Assembly (NCBI RefSeq): GCF_001700315.1
Contig: NZ_MASJ01000001.1
Location: forward strand, 186,001 to 250,000
Reading direction: 5' to 3'
Length of the DNA stretch: 64,000 bases
From: Caryophanon tenue
Lineage (GTDB): Bacteria > Bacillota > Bacilli > Bacillales_A > Planococcaceae
Shown: positions 48,576 to 59,412 of the stretch, piece after piece
Numbering within the stretch: position 1 is the stretch's first letter
How the letters are laid out: every line of letters starts with the position of its first letter
Translations under genes and position numbers: made by a program
The notes under the pieces: generated by a model
What the model saw: only the letters and a program-made list of their open reading frames with translations
Database searches by the model: none
Told to the model about the DNA's origin: nothing

Positions 48576-50906
48576 ATGATTCAGTCAAAAAAGAAATGGC
48601 ATATACAAAAGCCTGATGACCAAATTGTCCAAACATTAACGACAGGTTTAGGCTTATCAACAATGGCTGCGAAAATTTTAGCAGCGCGCGGTTTTACATC
48701 CATTGAGCAAGCAACATCTTGGTTACACATGGATGAGCAAGCGATACACGACCCATTTTTAATGAACGGTATGGACGAAGCAGTATTTCGCATTGAGCAA
48801 GCTTTAGATGAAGGTGAAAAAATATTAGTATATGGTGACTATGACGCGGACGGCGTAACTAGTACAAAAGTCCTGTTAGATGTGTTGTATGATTTAGGTG
48901 CAGATGTAATCTTTAAAATCCCAAACCGTTTTACACACGGGTACGGTCCTCATATTGATTTATTCCAAGAAGCGTATGATGAAGGCGTCCGTTTAATTAT
49001 TACGGTAGATAACGGTATTTCGGCAGTTGACCAAGTCCGCTATGCAAAAGACTTAGGTATGGATGTCATTATTACAGATCATCATGAGCCAGGGGATGTA
49101 TTACCAGAAGCGGATGTTATTTTACATCCACGTGTACCAGAGGACAGTTACCCATTTGGCGAGCTTGCGGGTGTAGGTGTTGCATTTAAGCTAGCACATG
49201 CATTGTACGGGGAGCTACCAGAGCATTTATTTGAGTATGTCGCAATTGGTACAGTAGCGGATTTAGTACCGTTAGAAGGCGAAAACCGTTATTTCGTAAA
49301 ACGTGGTTTAGAAGCACTTCGTCATTCCTATAACCCGTGGGTACACGCAATGTGTGAGGTGTCTGGACAAGACCAACAAAAAATTGATGAAGAATCGATT
49401 GGCTTTTTATTTGGTCCACGTTTAAATGCGGTAGGTCGTTTAGGAGAAGCACGCCCCGCAGTTGAGTTATTAATGAGTGATGATGAAACAAAGGCAATGG
49501 CACTTGCAAAAACATTAAATGATGCGAATACCGACCGCAAAGATTTAGTGAAAACAATTACCGATGAAGCCATTGCAATGATTGAAAGTGATGACGTATT
49601 AAAAAATAGTTTAGTACTGGTTGTTGCGCAAAAAGGGTGGAATCCAGGTGTTGTTGGGATTGTGGCGTCTCGTTTAGTCGAAGAATATTATAAGCCAACA
49701 ATCGTGCTGTGCATTGACGAAGAAAAAGGGACAGCAAAAGGTTCTGCACGTAGTATCGAAGGCTATCATTTGTATAATGAATTAGCGAAAAATCGTGATT
49801 TAGTACCGCATTTTGGTGGGCATCCAATGGCAGCAGGGATGACATTCCCAGCAGAACATGTTGATGAATTACGACGTCGTTTAGATACACAGGCTCGAGC
49901 TTGTTTAACCGAGGAGCAGCTACAAGCAAAATTATTCGTTGATATTCCATTAACACTTGAAGAAATTACGGTTGATGCGATTGAAGATATTGCAAAACTT
50001 GGCCCGTTCGGTATGCATTTTGCCAAACCTATATATGCACTTGAACAAATGCAAATCGCGTCGATGAAAAAAATTGGTGCAGCACATAATCATTTGAAAT
50101 TAGAAATTACAGACGGTGCTTTGTCGATTGATGCGGTGAGCTTTAATAATGGTCATTTAGCAGATGAGTTGACATATGGTGTCAATGTGTCGTTTGTCGG
50201 GGATGTTTCGATTAACGAATGGCAAGGACGTAAAAAGCCACAATTTAAAGTGAGTGATGTGCAGTCTGAAGAATGGCAACTATTTGATATTCGGGGCATT
50301 CGTCAAACGTCTCGCTGGTTGCAGCAACTACCGATTGAAGATGTACAATTTATTGCATTTGAGGATGTCACAATTACACATTATGCGTCGTTATTACCGA
50401 AGCCGATTTTGCATGTACTACGCAATGATGAAGAAATTAGTACGCATGGATTTGTTGTATTGCTTGATTTGCCACAAAATGTTCAAATGTTGCAGACACT
50501 ATTATTGGAAAAAAAGCCGGCTCGTATTTACGCACACTTTTTTGTGAAAGATTCGCACTATTTTAGTGGAATGCCGTCACGTGAGCAGTTTGCGTGGTTT
50601 TTCAAATTATTAAAGCAAAATCCGAATCTTCATTGGAGGGAACATTTCCCAAAAATTGCGACCCAATTTGGAATTCAAGAAGATTTATTAAAGTTTATGA
50701 CAAAGGTGTTTTTTGAGTTAGAATTTGTTAGAATAGATAAAGGTCTGATCTCTGTGAACCCATCACCACAAAAGATGGCATTAACAGAAGCACCAGCATA
50801 CAAAGAGCGTCAGTCGCGCATTGAATTAGAGCAATTACTTTTATATGCTCCGTATGCCGAACTTAAGCAGTGGTTTACTGCTAATATGCACAATAACAAT
50901 ATGTAA
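48576..50906 (+). CDS. recJ: RecJ, single-strand-specific 5'-3' exonuclease
   Basis: A 776-residue DHH-family nuclease for recombination and mismatch repair. Motif I is VYGDYDADGVTSTKV near residue 85, and DHH motif III is VIITDHHEPG near 170. The DHHA1 region has GHPMAAGMTF. A C-terminal domain typical of Bacillales RecJ follows. ATG 48576 is chosen for AAGGAAGTGA just upstream; the longer frame begins before the promoter region. Confidence 0.95.
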   Translation: MIQSKKKWHIQKPDDQIVQTLTTGLGLSTMAAKILAARGFTSIEQATSWLHMDEQAIHDPFLMNGMDEAVFRIEQALDEGEKILVYGDYDADGVTSTKVLLDVLYDLGADVIFKIPNRFTHGYGPHIDLFQEAYDEGVRLIITVDNGISAVDQVRYAKDLGMDVIITDHHEPGDVLPEADVILHPRVPEDSYPFGELAGVGVAFKLAHALYGELPEHLFEYVAIGTVADLVPLEGENRYFVKRGLEALRHSYNPWVHAMCEVSGQDQQKIDEESIGFLFGPRLNAVGRLGEARPAVELLMSDDETKAMALAKTLNDANTDRKDLVKTITDEAIAMIESDDVLKNSLVLVVAQKGWNPGVVGIVASRLVEEYYKPTIVLCIDEEKGTAKGSARSIEGYHLYNELAKNRDLVPHFGGHPMAAGMTFPAEHVDELRRRLDTQARACLTEEQLQAKLFVDIPLTLEEITVDAIEDIAKLGPFGMHFAKPIYALEQMQIASMKKIGAAHNHLKLEITDGALSIDAVSFNNGHLADELTYGVNVSFVGDVSINEWQGRKKPQFKVSDVQSEEWQLFDIRGIRQTSRWLQQLPIEDVQFIAFEDVTITHYASLLPKPILHVLRNDEEISTHGFVVLLDLPQNVQMLQTLLLEKKPARIYAHFFVKDSHYFSGMPSREQFAWFFKLLKQNPNLHWREHFPKIATQFGIQEDLLKFMTKVFFELEFVRIDKGLISVNPSPQKMALTEAPAYKERQSRIELEQLLLYAPYAELKQWFTANMHNNNM

Positions 50907-50954
50907 CAAAATGGATGCACTTGCATTCTCACCGTTCTTGAGGAGGAACAATAA

Positions 50955-51467
50955 ATGGATTTAAAGCAATATGTAACAACGGTTGAAAACTGGCCAAAAG
51001 AAGGCATTAGTTTCAAAGACATCACAACAATTATGGATAACGGTCCTGCGTACAAATACGCAACAGACGAAATCGTAGCATACGCGAAAGAGCGCGGTGC
51101 AGAAATTATTGTAGGTCCTGAAGCTCGTGGTTTCATTATCGGTTGTCCGGTTGCTTACGCTTTAGAAATCGGTTTTGCACCAGTGCGTAAACCAGGTAAA
51201 TTACCACGTGAAGTCATTTCAGCAGATTACGGTTTAGAGTACGGTACAGATACATTAACAATGCACAAAGATGCGATCAAACCAGGTCAAAAAGTATTAA
51301 TCTGTGACGATTTATTAGCAACAGGTGGTACGGTTGAAGCAACAGTGCGTTTAATTGAAGAATTAGGCGGCGAAGTAGTCGGTGCTGCATTCATCATCGA
51401 ATTACTAGACTTGAACGGTCGCGAAAAAATTCAAAACGTTGATATTAAAACATTAATTCAATACTAA
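50955..51467 (+). CDS. apt: Adenine phosphoribosyltransferase
   Basis: A 170-residue purine salvage enzyme forming AMP from adenine and PRPP. The PRPP loop is [13 protein letters not shown] near residues 114-126, and VGPEARGFI binds the base. GAGGAGGA precedes ATG 50955. It sits between recJ and relA as in B. subtilis. Confidence 0.97.
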   Translation: MDLKQYVTTVENWPKEGISFKDITTIMDNGPAYKYATDEIVAYAKERGAEIIVGPEARGFIIGCPVAYALEIGFAPVRKPGKLPREVISADYGLEYGTDTLTMHKDAIKPGQKVLICDDLLATGGTVEATVRLIEELGGEVVGAAFIIELLDLNGREKIQNVDIKTLIQY

Positions 51468-51486
51468 TTACGATAAAATAGTAAGG

Positions 51487-51528
51487 AAGGGCTTATTCGA
51501 GAAAGGTTTCTCGGATAAGTCCTTTTTG
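51487..51528 (+). terminator. Terminator after apt
   Basis: An 18-bp stem with two G-U pairs (51487-51504 with 51507-51524) followed by TTTTTG. A second hairpin TTTGTCG/CGACAAA lies right after (51525-51544). Confidence 0.88.
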
Positions 51529-51575
51529 TCGATTTGACGACAAAAGCAAACAGTCATTCATTCTGTCAAAGAGTG

Positions 51576-51584
51576 TGTTACAAT
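51576..51584 (+). promoter_or_regulatory. Extended -10 promoter of relA
   Basis: TGTTACAAT is an extended -10 with a weak -35 (TTCATT) 16 bases before TACAAT. It leaves a leader of about 110 bases. Confidence 0.5.
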
Positions 51585-51701
51585 AAACAGAACAGTCTTA
51601 CTTTAGAATAATTATAAACTGACAACTTTACAAAGCACTGTCCTTTTTTTACAATAGTGTATACAATGATTCGAAATAATGATGAGCAAGGTGGGCAAGG
51701 T

Positions 51702-53897
51702 ATGGCGAAAGAGCACATTATGACTCCAGAAGAAGTTTTCGGAATGGTCGAAACCTATATGAACGCACAAAACGTTGCGTTTGTGAAGAAAGCATACGAT
51801 GTGGCACGTGATGCACACATCGAGCAATTCCGTAGCTCGGGAGAACCGTATATTATTCATCCAGTCCAAGTGGCTGGTATTTTAGCAGAGCTGCAAATGG
51901 ACCCTGAAACGGTTTCAGCAGGGTTTTTACATGACGTTGTAGAAGATACAACGGTTACACGTGAAGATATCGTAGAGCAGTTTAATGAAGATGTTGCCCT
52001 TCTCGTTGACGGGGTAACCAAATTAGAAAAAATTAAGTATATGTCAAAAGAAGCGCAGCAAGCGGAAAACCACCGCAAAATGGTTGTTGCAATGGCACAA
52101 GATATTCGTGTAATTTTAATCAAGCTAGCAGACCGTTTGCACAATATGCGTACATTGAAGCATTTGCCAACCGAAAAGCAGCGCCGTATTTCTAAAGAAA
52201 CATTAGAGATTTTTGCACCACTTGCTCACCGCCTTGGAATTTCAAAAGTGAAATGGGAGCTTGAAGATACAGCACTACGTTATTTAGACCCACAGCAATA
52301 TTACCGCATCGTGAGTTTAATGAAGAAAAAGCGCAATGAACGTGAAGCATATTTAGATAATATTATAGCTGAAGTGCAGTCCCAACTAGATGACGTGGAA
52401 ATTCAAGCGGATATTTATGGGCGTCCAAAGCATATTTATAGTATTTACCGCAAAATGCAAATGCAAGAAAAACAGTTTAATGAAATTTATGATTTATTAG
52501 CAGTGCGCGTATTAGTCGATAGCATTAAAGACTGTTATGCGGTATTAGGCATTATTCATACATTATGGAAGCCGATGCCAGGTCGTTTTAAAGACTATAT
52601 TGCGATGCCGAAGCAAAATTTATATCAATCGCTGCATACAACGGTCATCGGTCCATATGGTGACCCATTAGAAGTGCAAATCCGCACAAAGGAAATGCAT
52701 AAATTTGCAGAATACGGGGTTGCGGCACATTGGGCGTATAAAGAAGGACGTACAGTGGAGTCTCATAAAGAAACGATTGATCAAAAACTAACGTGGTTCC
52801 GCGAAATTTTAGAGTTCCAACAAGATTCATCGGATGCGCAGGAGTTTATGGAGTCACTGAAGTTCGATTTATTTTCGGACATGGTGTATGTCTTTACGCC
52901 AAAAGGTGATGTTATTGAATTGCCAGCTGGTTCTGTACCGATTGACTTTGCGTACCGTGTCCACTCAGAAATCGGCAATAAAACAATTGGCGCAAAAGTA
53001 AACGGTAAGATGGTACCGCTTGATACGGAGCTTCATACCGGTGATATTATTGAAATTTTAACGTCAAAACAGTCATTTGGTCCGTCACGTGATTGGTTAA
53101 AGCTCGCGCAATCATCGCAGGCGAAAAATAAAATTAAGGCGTTCTTTAAACGTCATTTACGTGAAGATAATATTGTAAAAGGGAAAGAAATGGTTCAGCA
53201 GGAGCTAAAATCCCAAGAGTGGGACGCAAAAGAAATTTTCACACCTGACAATATTAAACGCGTCTATGAAAAGTTTAACTATACGCATGAAGATGATATG
53301 TACGCTTCTGTCGGTGTTGGCGCGATTACCGCACAACAAGTCATTAATCGACTAGCAGAGAAGCAGCGGAAAGAGCGTGAGCAAGAAGAGGCTCTTGAAA
53401 AAATTCAAAAAGAAATGAAAAACCCACAGCAACAAAAACGTACAGAAACAGGCGTAATTGTACCAGGGCTTGAAAACTTACTCATTCGTTTATCACGCTG
53501 CTGTACACCGGTACCAGGCGACGAAATTGTCGGCTTTATTACAAAAGGGAGAGGTGTATCGGTTCACCGTGCAGACTGTCCAAATATCCATGCAGAAGGA
53601 CATGAGGAGCGTTTAATTGATGTGCAGTGGGAGTCGAACTTAGCACCAAATCGTAAAGAATACCCAGTAGATATTGAAATTTCTGCATATGATAGACCGG
53701 GTATTTTAAATGAAGTGATGCAATGTGTAAGTGAAACAAAAACAAATATTAATGCGGTAAATGGACGTTCGGACCGTGAGAAGATCGCGACAATTCATTT
53801 AACGATAGGTATTTCCAATGTCGCGCATTTACACAAAGTCGTCGAGCGCATTAAACAACTGCCGGATATTTATTCGGTGCAACGCGTTATTAATTAA
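51702..53897 (+). CDS. relA: RelA/SpoT bifunctional (p)ppGpp synthetase/hydrolase
   Basis: A 731-residue Rel enzyme. The HD hydrolase domain (FLHDVVEDT near residue 75) appears intact. The synthetase domain contains the RFKD motif ([13 protein letters not shown]), typical of bifunctional Rel rather than RelA-only enzymes. TGS (about 395-455) and C-terminal ACT (last 75 residues) are present. It makes the stringent alarmone on the ribosome. ATG 51702 is chosen: AAGGTGG is well spaced and the protein then starts [12 protein letters not shown], matching known Rel starts. ATG 51666 is less likely. Confidence 0.96.
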   Translation: MAKEHIMTPEEVFGMVETYMNAQNVAFVKKAYDVARDAHIEQFRSSGEPYIIHPVQVAGILAELQMDPETVSAGFLHDVVEDTTVTREDIVEQFNEDVALLVDGVTKLEKIKYMSKEAQQAENHRKMVVAMAQDIRVILIKLADRLHNMRTLKHLPTEKQRRISKETLEIFAPLAHRLGISKVKWELEDTALRYLDPQQYYRIVSLMKKKRNEREAYLDNIIAEVQSQLDDVEIQADIYGRPKHIYSIYRKMQMQEKQFNEIYDLLAVRVLVDSIKDCYAVLGIIHTLWKPMPGRFKDYIAMPKQNLYQSLHTTVIGPYGDPLEVQIRTKEMHKFAEYGVAAHWAYKEGRTVESHKETIDQKLTWFREILEFQQDSSDAQEFMESLKFDLFSDMVYVFTPKGDVIELPAGSVPIDFAYRVHSEIGNKTIGAKVNGKMVPLDTELHTGDIIEILTSKQSFGPSRDWLKLAQSSQAKNKIKAFFKRHLREDNIVKGKEMVQQELKSQEWDAKEIFTPDNIKRVYEKFNYTHEDDMYASVGVGAITAQQVINRLAEKQRKEREQEEALEKIQKEMKNPQQQKRTETGVIVPGLENLLIRLSRCCTPVPGDEIVGFITKGRGVSVHRADCPNIHAEGHEERLIDVQWESNLAPNRKEYPVDIEISAYDRPGILNEVMQCVSETKTNINAVNGRSDREKIATIHLTIGISNVAHLHKVVERIKQLPDIYSVQRVIN

Positions 53898-53906
53898 TGA
53901 AATAGA

Positions 53907-53938
53907 CGGCAAAGCGATGCATTCGCTTTGCTGTTTTT
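53907..53938 (+). terminator. Hairpin terminator between relA and dtd
   Basis: An 11-bp stem with one G-U (53907-53917 with 53923-53933), then TTTTT. It lies just before the dtd ribosome binding site, so dtd is read by leak-through or from an unseen promoter. Confidence 0.75.
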
Positions 53939-53960
53939 ATGTGAAAAGGAGAAAGAAAAG

Positions 53961-54410
53961 ATGAAAATTGTTTTACAGCGTAGTCATGCAGCATCGGTAA
54001 CAGTGGAGGGACAAGTAACAGGAGAAATTGCTAAAGGGTATGTGTTACTTGTTGGCATTACAGCAGAGGATACAGACGAAGACATTGCCTATGCTGCGAA
54101 AAAGGTGGCAGAGTTGCGTCTATTTGAAGATGCAGAGGGCAAAATGAATTTAGGCATTAAAGAAGTCAGTGGACAAATTTTATCGGTGTCGCAATTTACA
54201 TTGTATGCTGAGACGAAAAAAGGGCGCCGTCCAAGTTTTACGAAAGCTGCACATCCAGATTTTGCAAAGCCGATGTGGGAAAAATTTAATGATGTATTAC
54301 GCACACAATATGAGTTGCATGTAGAAACAGGCATTTTTGGTGCGATGATGGATGTGCAATTAATAAATGATGGCCCAGTAACAATTATTTTAGATACACA
54401 CCAACGTTAA
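53961..54410 (+). CDS. dtd: D-aminoacyl-tRNA deacylase
   Basis: A 149-residue proofreading enzyme removing D-amino acids (and Gly mischarged on tRNA-Ala). [19 protein letters not shown] and the Gly-cisPro NDGPVTIIL are the two catalytic motifs. AAAGGAG precedes ATG 53961; the longer frame begins inside the terminator. Confidence 0.96.
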   Translation: MKIVLQRSHAASVTVEGQVTGEIAKGYVLLVGITAEDTDEDIAYAAKKVAELRLFEDAEGKMNLGIKEVSGQILSVSQFTLYAETKKGRRPSFTKAAHPDFAKPMWEKFNDVLRTQYELHVETGIFGAMMDVQLINDGPVTIILDTHQR

Positions 54411-54571
54411 GTGTAAGGATTATTTTTGTTATTTAATAGGTCAAAAGTCTTTTTGTAGATACGTAAATACGGTGCGTAGTCCATGCATTTGGTTCAAAGT
54501 TCCGATGTGATTTGTTAGAAGTTCCCATAATATGATGAATAAATTGTCATTTGTTTTAGGAGGGAATGTTC

Positions 54572-56056
54572 ATGAGCCAAGCAGCTCGACATATGAAACG
54601 CGCACATCAGCTGAATTTACTGATGATTTATATTATTGTTGTCATGGTTGTTTTGCCATTTATTTTTGAATTTGGTTTGATGCCGACATTGCAATATTCA
54701 ATTGCAGGAACGACCATTATTGTGCTGGCAACGATTAATTATCGCATTCGTTATGCAGACCATATGAAAGCACTACTCTTTCCGGCACTACCGTTAGTTG
54801 TCATTATTGCTTTATTCTATTTAGATGGTTTTGCCATTAATAAACATTATTTTTTAGTCATTACATTGATGATGGCGGCGGTCTATTTTAATCGTCATAT
54901 TTTATGGCAATATAGTATTTTATTGTTAATTGGTTTACTAGTCATCTATATAGGAGCACCTGCTGGATTTTTAGGTGAGAACAATCGTTTAACGGTATTT
55001 GTAACCGTATTTGTCGTGTATATGGGCATGATTGCGAGCTTGTATTTTATTACCATATCAGCAAGTAAATTTATTGAAGAAGCGGAAGCAAAACATAAAC
55101 AGTCAGAAGCGCTACTACAGCAACTTGAAGAAACGTTGCAAGCGGTTAAGCATGGCGCAAGCACCGTACAACAAGAAGCAACAGAAGTAGAACAACATAT
55201 GCAAACGATGCAACTAAGCAGTGAAGAAGTGTTAAATAGCACGACAGCCATTGCGGCACAAATTGAGCGTGAAGCAACGACGATTGCACAAGTGTATGCA
55301 AAAGTGCACGACTCGTCTGCACAAATTAACGATTCAATTGAGGCCACAACAGAAGTAGCCGCGCAAGCGATGAAAATGGTCGATGTCATGCAAGAAACAT
55401 CGGAGCGTACGACAACGGTCACGACCTATATGGAAACGGTACAACAAACGGTGACCGCGACAACACAAACCGTTGATGGGCTTATGCAGCGTTTAGCAGA
55501 AGTAAATGAGCTGTTAGGTGGCATTCGTACTGTGGCAGACCAAACGAATTTATTAGCGTTAAATGCGGCGATCGAATCGGCGAGAGCAGGAGATGCAGGA
55601 AAAGGGTTTGCGGTGGTTGCGGATGAGGTACGAAAGTTAGCGGAGCAATCTGCACAGTTAACGCAACATATTTATGATGTGACGACACGCGTGATGACAG
55701 AAGCAACCTCAGCACAACAACAAGCACATGCTGGGCATGAAGCGGTAGAAAAGGGCAGTGCGTTGTTACGAAATATTGCACAGCAATTAGAAATGACCGC
55801 TGAATCGGCGACTGAAACGAGTGCACAGCTGACAAACAATACACGTCAACTTGAAGGTGTGGCGACAGTATTTACGTATTCGAAAGAGCAGTTGCAACAA
55901 CTAGTCCAATTATCTGAGGAAAATACACAAATTACGGAAGAAATTGTGCAAGCGTTAGCACAAGAAGCTTCTTGGATTGGACAAGTCGTGCAAGCAACTG
56001 GTGAGTTACGTAATTTAAGTGATGAGTTACATCAGTTAAGTAATACCAAATCATAA
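54572..56056 (+). CDS. Methyl-accepting chemotaxis protein without extracellular sensor
   Basis: A 494-residue receptor. Five to six closely spaced N-terminal membrane helices (about residues 15-165) leave no large external domain. A long coiled coil follows, with the kinase-control tip [37 protein letters not shown] (about residues 326-362). It probably signals membrane or internal state to CheA/CheW. AGGAGGG sits 7 bases before ATG 54572. It is inserted between dtd and the amidase relative to B. subtilis, with its own terminator. No convincing sigma-D promoter is seen. Confidence 0.92.
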   Translation: MSQAARHMKRAHQLNLLMIYIIVVMVVLPFIFEFGLMPTLQYSIAGTTIIVLATINYRIRYADHMKALLFPALPLVVIIALFYLDGFAINKHYFLVITLMMAAVYFNRHILWQYSILLLIGLLVIYIGAPAGFLGENNRLTVFVTVFVVYMGMIASLYFITISASKFIEEAEAKHKQSEALLQQLEETLQAVKHGASTVQQEATEVEQHMQTMQLSSEEVLNSTTAIAAQIEREATTIAQVYAKVHDSSAQINDSIEATTEVAAQAMKMVDVMQETSERTTTVTTYMETVQQTVTATTQTVDGLMQRLAEVNELLGGIRTVADQTNLLALNAAIESARAGDAGKGFAVVADEVRKLAEQSAQLTQHIYDVTTRVMTEATSAQQQAHAGHEAVEKGSALLRNIAQQLEMTAESATETSAQLTNNTRQLEGVATVFTYSKEQLQQLVQLSEENTQITEEIVQALAQEASWIGQVVQATGELRNLSDELHQLSNTKS

Positions 56057-56061
56057 TAGTA

Positions 56062-56104
56062 AAAAAGACTCCTCGAAACGTTGAATATTTCGAGGAGTCT
56101 TTTT
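56062..56104. terminator. Bidirectional terminator between mcp and amidase
   Basis: A perfect 17-bp stem AAAAAGACTCCTCGAAA with its complement (56062-56078 with 56088-56104). A-run and T-run are symmetric, serving both convergent genes. Confidence 0.92.
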
Positions 56105-56115
56105 ATGCGGCTTAT

Positions 56116-57621
56116 TTAATTAAAGAAATCAAGAAGTCCGCGGTATAAACCGTAAGCTGCTTGGTCTTGGAACTGACTTGAACGTAATATTTGTTCTTCA
56201 GAGCTGTTTGATAAATAGCCCAGCTCAACAAGTACCGCTTTTTGACGATTTTCTCGCGTAATATAATAGTTTCCAAATTGTGCGCCGCGACTTTTAATCG
56301 TTAATTGTGAGGCAAGCCCATCGTTTAGCGCTTCTGCCAAGTCTTGTTGATAGCTATTTGTGTAGTATGTTGTAAAGCCACGAATTGAATGGTCTTCATG
56401 TGCATCGTGGTGAATGCTGACAAAGGCATCCGCTGCGTATTGATGCGCAATGGATACACGGGATGGCAGCGACATATATTTATCCGATTCACGCGTCATA
56501 ACAACATCTGCACCTGCTGAACGTAGCTTCGAAGCAAGTAAAACAGAAACTTGTAAATTTACTTTTTTCTCAAGCGTGTTACGTACACCAATTGTGCCAC
56601 TATCATTTCCACCGTGTCCAGGGTCAATCACAATTGTTAAACCGCGTAATGTACCTGGCTGACGGCTTTTTTTCGCTGCTGTATCGCCTTGGATAGCGGA
56701 TGTAACAACCGATGACGCAATAAATGCAGGCTGTCCATTGTACGAAATTTTATACCAGCCGTCTTGTTCACTAACCGTTGTAAATGTTTCACCCGCATCT
56801 ACACGCGCGAGAACGTTGTAGTTTGTGGCAGGTCCAGTCCGTAGGTTTGTGCCATTATAAATCGTTTGAATTTGTTTTGTGCTAGGTGTTGCTGATGTAT
56901 TGAGTGATTTGCCGCCTTCGGATAACGTGCCGTAAAAGCTATACACCCAACCAGTTTTGCCTTGCGTATACTCAATTTGAATCCATTGATTCGATTGTTT
57001 TAACACATTGAACGTTTGTCCTTTTTGAACAGTAGCTAATTTTTTAGCGCGTAATGAACTGTCTTCACGAATATTTAATACAGGTACTTCGACCGTAAAT
57101 GTTAATGCATCATTTGACGTATTTGTCGTTGTGTTGTCATTTTTAAAGGCAATATAGTCTTTCGATACCCAACCTGTAATACCATTGTGCTGAATTTGAA
57201 CCCAATTTGATTTTTCTTGTAACACCGTTGCTTGGCTGCCTAATGATAGCTGTCCAAGTACGCTTGAAGAAATAGAGGCTTCCGCACGAATGTTTAAATT
57301 ATTCGCTTGTGATACAGCCACTTTTGACGTTGTTCCTTGTTTCGTTGTATTTGATACAACAAGCCAAGACGCAACCCACCCTTTGTGATTGCCACTTGCT
57401 ACTTGAATCCAGTCGCCTTGACGGTCCAACGATGTTAGCACTTCTCCACGTTGTAACGAGGCAATAACGCTATACGATAAGCCAGGTCCGCTACGCAAAT
57501 TCACTTCATCTGCGCCAACGATTAAATCATTCGACGCTTTTATAATAGACGTATTAAATGACGTTGCAATCGTAAGAAGTAAAATGGCTGCGATAATGAT
57601 TTTCATCCATTTATGTAACAT
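56116..57621 (-). CDS. N-acetylmuramoyl-L-alanine amidase with SH3b repeats (YrvJ-like)
   Basis: A 501-residue exported wall hydrolase. The signal peptide has a hydrophobic core about residues 6-22 and cleavage near IKA. Four SH3b domains for wall binding follow (NLRSGPG, NIRAEAS, NIREDSS and NLRTGPA starts at about 45, 115, 190 and 265). The Amidase_3 domain begins near residue 328, with zinc-site DPGHGGNDSG, Glu in NTLEKKVNL, SIHHDA and the catalytic Glu in VLVELGYLSN. AGGAGG is 6 bases before the start at 57621; a start 27 bases further out lacks a site. Same position as yrvJ of B. subtilis. Confidence 0.93.
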   Translation of the reverse strand: MLHKWMKIIIAAILLLTIATSFNTSIIKASNDLIVGADEVNLRSGPGLSYSVIASLQRGEVLTSLDRQGDWIQVASGNHKGWVASWLVVSNTTKQGTTSKVAVSQANNLNIRAEASISSSVLGQLSLGSQATVLQEKSNWVQIQHNGITGWVSKDYIAFKNDNTTTNTSNDALTFTVEVPVLNIREDSSLRAKKLATVQKGQTFNVLKQSNQWIQIEYTQGKTGWVYSFYGTLSEGGKSLNTSATPSTKQIQTIYNGTNLRTGPATNYNVLARVDAGETFTTVSEQDGWYKISYNGQPAFIASSVVTSAIQGDTAAKKSRQPGTLRGLTIVIDPGHGGNDSGTIGVRNTLEKKVNLQVSVLLASKLRSAGADVVMTRESDKYMSLPSRVSIAHQYAADAFVSIHHDAHEDHSIRGFTTYYTNSYQQDLAEALNDGLASQLTIKSRGAQFGNYYITRENRQKAVLVELGYLSNSSEEQILRSSQFQDQAAYGLYRGLLDFFN

Positions 57622-57657
57622 GCAAAACCTCCTATTATGTAGAGTCATGTTGTACTA

Positions 57658-57686
57658 CGTATAAGAGTATACAGATATTTTCACAA
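57658..57686 (-). promoter_or_regulatory. Promoter of the amidase gene
   Basis: Minus strand: TTGTGA (57686-57681), 17 bases, TATACG (57663-57658), about 37 bases before the start. Confidence 0.5.
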
Positions 57687-57734
57687 GATTTTAAGGGCAA
57701 ATATGCCGTTTTTTCATGCATTTAAAGAATTAAG

Positions 57735-57763
57735 TTGACATTCTTATAGTCCATTATTAAGAT
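57735..57763 (+). promoter_or_regulatory. SigA promoter of hisS-aspS
   Basis: TTGACA (57735-57740), exactly 17 bases, TAAGAT (57758-57763). It is a strong consensus promoter feeding the T-box leader. Confidence 0.85.
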
Positions 57764-57771
57764 AAAGTGTA

Positions 57772-58058
57772 ATCAATTATAAAAAGCCAATGACGGAGCA
57801 AGTAGTTTTTACAGGTGTGGTTAAAAGAGAGAAAAGACATGGCTGAAATCTTTTCCGAAGCACGTAACGACGAATAACACTCAAGAGGCGTTTTTTCGAA
57901 AAGTGACATACTTAGTAGGGGAAGCCGGCGAATCGACCGTTATTCGATAATGAAGGGGGCATAGAGCGTATTTCTATGTCAACTAGGGTGGAACCGCGGA
58001 AGCTATTATTCAGCTCTCGTCCCTAGCGTATGTAAACGCTAAGGACGGGAGCTTTTTG
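57772..58058 (+). promoter_or_regulatory. T-box riboswitch controlling hisS-aspS
   Basis: Core AGGGTGGAACCGCGG lies at 57985-57999. It is followed by a long terminator stem (58012-58022 with 58043-58053, inner TAGCG/CGCTA 58024-58028 with 58037-58041) and TTTTTG. The candidate specifier is CAC (His) in the stretch AATAACACTCAAG near 57880. It overlaps AAC, so a second codon could be read in another register. Uncharged tRNA-His is the most likely effector. Confidence 0.92.
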
Positions 58059-58121
58059 TATTTTTTTAGAAAAAGAAACCATTAGCGTAAACATCAACAA
58101 ATTTACAAGGAGGCTATTACG

Positions 58122-59390
58122 ATGAGCTTTAAAGTACCTAAAGGCACACAAGACATTTTACCGGGACAAACGGAAAAATGGCAAAAAGTAGAACGCGTTA
58201 TTCGCGACTTATGTAATGTATATCGTTATAACGAAATTCGTACACCGATGTTTGAATCAACAGAGTTATTCCAACGTGGTGTTGGTGATACGACCGATAT
58301 CGTACAAAAGGAAATGTACACATTTGAGGATAAGGGTGGACGTTCATTAACGTTACGTCCAGAAGGTACAGCGTCGTCTGTTCGTGCATACGTGGAGCAC
58401 AAAATGTTCGGTAGTGCCGACCAACCTGTAAAGCTTTATTATACAGGTCCAATGTTCCGTTATGAGCGTCAGCAAGCGGGGCGTTACCGTCAGTTCGTTC
58501 AATTTGGGGTAGAGGCAATTGGCTCAAAGGACCCTGCAATTGATGCAGAAGTAATGGCACTAGCGATGGATGTGTATAAAACACTTGGCTTAACAGAATT
58601 AAAATTAGTGATTAACTCACTTGGTGATAAAGAAACACGTGATGCACACCGCGCGGCATTAGTGGAACATTTCGCACCAGTAAAAGACGAGCTATGTGCA
58701 GATTGCCAAAGCCGTTTAGCCAAAAATCCGCTACGTGTACTTGATTGTAAAGTGGATGCAAAACACCCAGCAATGGCAACAGCACCAGCGTTAACAAATT
58801 ATTTAACAGCTGACTCTGCAACGTACTTTGCGGATGTGAAAAAGTATTTAGATATTTTAGGTATTCCGTACGAAGTGGATCCAAACTTAGTACGTGGCTT
58901 AGATTATTACAATCATACGGCGTTTGAAATTATGATTACAGGTGACGGCTTCGGTACGATTACAACGCTTTGTGGTGGTGGTCGTTACAATGGTTTAGTT
59001 GAAGATATTGGTGGTCCTGAATCACCTGGTATTGGCTTTGCGATGTCGATTGAGCGCTTATTATTAGCACTTGAAGCGAAAGGTATCGAGCTTGAAACAG
59101 AAAATAATTTAGATATGTATGTAGTGGCGATGAATGAGGAAGCGAAAGCAAAAGCAGTTGAGCTAGTGGCGAACTTCCGTAAAGCAGGGATTACAGCAGA
59201 GATGGATTATTTAAACCGTAAAATGAAAGCACAAATGAAAGCCGCAGACCGACAAGCAGCCAAATTTGTGATTGTTTTAGGAGAATCTGAATTAGAACAG
59301 CAAGCCGTTAATGTGAAAACGATGGCAACAGGTGACCAACAACAAGTGGCATTTGCAGATTTAGCATCGTTTGTACAAGCAAATAAATAA
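58122..59390 (+). CDS. hisS: Histidyl-tRNA synthetase
   Basis: A 422-residue class II synthetase. Motif 2 is [20 protein letters not shown], HisA/B signatures are [15 protein letters not shown] and GGGRYNGL, motif 3 is [13 protein letters not shown], and an anticodon-binding domain lies at the C-terminus. AAGGAGGC precedes ATG 58122. aspS follows after 22 bases under the same T-box. Confidence 0.98.
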   Translation: MSFKVPKGTQDILPGQTEKWQKVERVIRDLCNVYRYNEIRTPMFESTELFQRGVGDTTDIVQKEMYTFEDKGGRSLTLRPEGTASSVRAYVEHKMFGSADQPVKLYYTGPMFRYERQQAGRYRQFVQFGVEAIGSKDPAIDAEVMALAMDVYKTLGLTELKLVINSLGDKETRDAHRAALVEHFAPVKDELCADCQSRLAKNPLRVLDCKVDAKHPAMATAPALTNYLTADSATYFADVKKYLDILGIPYEVDPNLVRGLDYYNHTAFEIMITGDGFGTITTLCGGGRYNGLVEDIGGPESPGIGFAMSIERLLLALEAKGIELETENNLDMYVVAMNEEAKAKAVELVANFRKAGITAEMDYLNRKMKAQMKAADRQAAKFVIVLGESELEQQAVNVKTMATGDQQQVAFADLASFVQANK

Positions 59391-59412
59391 TAACAGTAGG
59401 GAGCAAAAGACA

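Noticed and set aside
54500-54530. TTCCGATGT as a sigma-D -10 before the chemoreceptor
   Set aside because: Two mismatches in the -10 and no TAAA-like box 15 bases upstream.
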